Shown here: in pieces, positions 18,099 to 20,000 of the stretch
Layout: every line of letters starts with the position of its first letter
Position numbering within the stretch: the stretch's first letter is position 1
The notes under the pieces: model-generated
What the model was told of the DNA's origin: nothing
Databases searched by the model: none
What the model saw: only the letters and a program-made list of their open reading frames with translations
Translations under genes and position numbers: made by a program
From: Tubiluchus corallicola
Lineage: Eukaryota > Priapulida > Priapulimorpha > Priapulimorphida > Tubiluchidae
Length of the DNA: 20,000 nucleotides
NCBI GenBank assembly: GCA_030141605.1
Contig: JAQGDQ010001778.1
Coordinates: 1-20,000, forward strand
Direction: 5' to 3'

Positions 18099-18651
18099 GT
18101 TGTTGTTGTTCTTGGCATCCTTCTGTCTCGGAAGACAATGGAGTGTGGCGCCAAGAGAGTCAGTTATTGATCACATTGGTGGAGCTGCAGCGTCGACTGT
18201 GGCTGAACAATCCGATCCTTGAACCTCTCCAGGGCGCACGCCTGGGCAAGGTGTATGGAGATCCTGAGTTGCCCAAACAACAGGAACCCCTCTCTTCCTC
18301 CCTGGTGTAGTCCAAAGGAAAGCGACACGTTTGGCACCAGGTTGGCTGCAGGAGCTGCCGGAGTCAGTAAGCATGCTGCACTGGTCCGTCTTCGGGGCTC
18401 CACTCCTGATTTGGAAGGTTTACTCCTCTACACATGACCGTTGGGTCACTTGACCTCCTCCGCCCTCTAGCCGTTGTCTGCTTGTGCAGCTCCTCCGCCT
18501 AGTGTCGAGATACAGTGTGGGCATCCCGCAAGCCTACAGCACCTGGTATTCCTAGGCGGTCACCCATCCAACCACTAACCAGGCTCTACGTTGCTTAACT
18601 TCGGTGATCAGACGAGAACCGGTGTTTTCAACGTGATTTGGTTGTGATTTT
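18099..18651 (-). mobile_element. 5S rRNA-headed SINE (SINE3-type), about 550 bp
   Basis: On the - strand the element starts with a 120 nt 5S-like head (18650-18531), runs through a ~420 bp GC-rich body, and ends gatgccaagaac followed by an AAC tail at 18099-18110. Both sides touch catatatatatat (18085-18097 and from 18659), a possible target duplication, though AT repeats alone could explain it. The body is visibly GC-richer than its flanks, which argues for an arrival from elsewhere. A SINE with a 5S head, long central domain and short A-rich tail is the SINE3 layout. I cannot assign the body to a named conserved domain. Several frames of 67-81 codons in it are incidental. Confidence 0.8.
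18531..18650 (-). rRNA. 5S rRNA-derived sequence (SINE promoter head)
   Basis: The - strand contains hallmark 5S words in the correct order and spacing: cgttgaaaacaccgg, tctcgtctgatcaccgaag, ttaagcaacg, gagcctggttagt, ttggatgggtgaccgcct, and aataccaggtgctgtaggct at the 3' end. Length is about 120 nt, as in true 5S. The first ~15 nt are diverged and no longer pair well with the 3' end, and no terminator T run follows. I therefore read it as the internal pol III promoter of the SINE, not a working ribosomal gene. Confidence 0.9.
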
Positions 18652-18655
18652 CCCA

Positions 18656-18657
<2 letters not shown>

Positions 18658-18692
<35 letters not shown>
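18658..18692. repeat. AT dinucleotide microsatellite
   Basis: About 17 perfect AT repeats immediately 5' of the SINE head; a shorter AT run lies at the other end of the SINE. Confidence 0.97.
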
Positions 18693-18694
<2 letters not shown>

Positions 18695-20000
18695 TTTTTT
18701 TCGCACATATGAGACAATACAATAATAACATTGAACAGAGTTAGTAGACAGACATGCTGAGATACAGTAAATTAAACACATAACACGGGTTGAAAAATAT
18801 GTATATGTGTTACAAGTACAGATAGAATTGGTACTAAAACGGTAATTTTAATGCAACAAATTTGCACACGTTATGCATGTCTAATTTTCAAAAAAACTTA
18901 ACATTTTGTTAGGTCAAATGAATGAGCTGATTAGTGACGTTCAGCCAAACAGACATGATTTTTTTATACATTTCGAAGAATCATTAGTCTGCATGCCAAA
19001 ATCCAGCATTGCGTGAACAGTGAATATGGTTTTGGCAAGACCAGCACCTAGTTCATTGTCAAGAATAATTGCACAAGCATCTCAGCTACGTTTGCATATA
19101 TGTGCAATTGTACATTCTCCCTCTGCGAGGCAAATACTCACAGTGAGTTTAGCAAATGAAACTTCCAGGATGAACAATGACCCATCTATGCACTAATCAG
19201 GCTCCGTATTGCTTAACTTTAATCTTGTTAACTTGCGTAACTTGCTAACTTGTAATGACAGTGACGAAAACACAAAACATATGTTCAAATATTAAAAATA
19301 TATTTGCATATATACATACATTTGTCTCAACATAAAAGTCTTTGATAAGTCATTGATACGCGGATAATAATAACAATTTATAACAGTATAATAAATTTCT
19401 TGAAATTACCACAAAAATTATACAAAGACACTCCAAAGACAATTTGCAGAATAAATTGAAAATACATTTGTTAAAAGTATACATTTTTTTAAAGTATTTA
19501 ATTTTAAATACACACGTAATTGAGGTGGAAGAGTTGTTCCACAGATAAAAATAAATGACATAAACATGGTCAACAATGGCAAACAATAACACGTGTTGAC
19601 ATCATAGTTTCCATAGATTAAACAGCAAGACCTGATGTGAGACATTTCCTACCACGATTCCTTACCACTGCTGCACTTTGTACAGTATTATTTGCATGAA
19701 ATGTGTACTTTTGTATAAATTTATCTCCTTATGTTGTCAAACTGCCCAAAGTTTGGCAAGTCCCAAATGATCTCGTATTTTTTGCCGAGCAGTTTTTATC
19801 TAAGGTAGTTGCCAAAAGGTTTTTTACATTTCACAAGTTTTTTACTTACATAAATCCTTTTTTTTATTTCGCCAGTGACATATATACATGATATAACGTA
19901 AAAGTGTCAATAACACAGGTGACGCCATCGGCAAACCTATAATTGATCTGGTGTAAGCTAATGTACAGACCAATAAATATCTTCACAAGTTCATTTATTG
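18693..20000. other. AT-rich intergenic region, no gene recognised
   Basis: Apart from the 5S-derived scrap at 19179-19220, I see no feature. Frames at 19350-19645 (-) and 19703-19891 (+) are Phe/Tyr/Cys/Leu-rich translations of AT-rich DNA with no domain, splice context or coding bias. Confidence 0.5.
19179..19220 (-). pseudogene. Fragment of a 5S rRNA-like sequence
   Basis: The - strand reads aaagttaagcaatacg, gagcctgattagt, then gatgggtc, matching the central internal-control part of the 5S-like head at 18531-18650 with scattered changes. The flanks do not match the 5S ends or SINE body, so it is an isolated, older fragment. Confidence 0.75.

Noticed and set aside
18065-18437. Four frames of 67-81 codons around 18065-18437 on both strands
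   Set aside because: They sit in the GC-rich SINE body, where stops are rare by composition; none shows a domain or splice structure.
18531-18650. A functional 5S rRNA gene
   Set aside because: The 5' end is diverged, no T-run terminator follows, and a GC-rich body with an AAC tail is fused to its 3' end, so it is a SINE head.
19350-19891. Frames of 62-80 codons near the right end as small genes
   Set aside because: AT-rich, Phe/Tyr/Leu/Ile-biased, without splice context or a recognisable domain.

Overview
This window looks like AT-rich nuclear DNA from an animal, most plausibly a marine invertebrate. I cannot name the species. The signs are long GT-AG introns with short exons, very dense di-, tri- and tetranucleotide microsatellites, CR1/L2-like non-LTR retrotransposon ends, hAT-like and piggyBac-like short DNA transposons, and a SINE with a 5S rRNA-derived head. 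There is no bacterial-style gene packing, and most long open frames are translated microsatellites.

The only host gene I can support is the C-terminal part of one protein, whose exons read like a sperm-type sodium/proton exchanger with a cyclic-nucleotide-binding domain (SLC9C family; moderate confidence). Three exons lie on the + strand (6185-6313, 9863-10063, 15259-15378, the last with the stop codon). Two further exons that appear to come just upstream in the same protein lie on the - strand (5024-5148 and 2483-2608). All visible internal joins are phase 0. The - strand exons sit between two near-identical inverted repeats (1-338 and 5852-6188). Flipping the segment between the arms would put all five exons on one strand in protein order. 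This is the main finding: an inversion, an inverted duplication, or an assembly palindrome has split the gene.

Layout: 1-338 inverted-repeat arm; 339-1504 GGT/GAT arrays with three copies of an ~80 bp cassette; 1805-2416 interspersed repeat C copy 1; 2483-2608 exon; 2652-3088 GAC/GAT array; 3290-3960 non-LTR fragment (-); 4389-4640 microsatellite plus retrotransposon 3' end (-); 5024-5148 exon; 5175-5851 microsatellites; 5852-6188 second arm running into exon 6185-6313. The first large intron (6314-9862) holds a foldback-like element with arrayed inverted repeats (6504-7674), repeat C copy 2 (7846-8620), and repeat A interrupted by a TTAA-flanked piggyBac-like element (8723-9174). The second large intron (10064-15258) holds a 53 bp minisatellite, a hAT-like element carrying a CR1/L2-like reverse-transcriptase tail, repeat B (a relative of A, interrupted by two other insertions), and a GTAA-type array next to another retrotransposon 3' end. 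Downstream of the stop are a TIR element (15450-15873), a GTA/GTT array, a 5S-headed SINE (18099-18651, -) and a second 5S-derived scrap (19179-19220).

The window is therefore one broken or rearranged gene embedded in layered transposon insertions. Several insertions can be proved from within the window, because the related copy shows the empty site.
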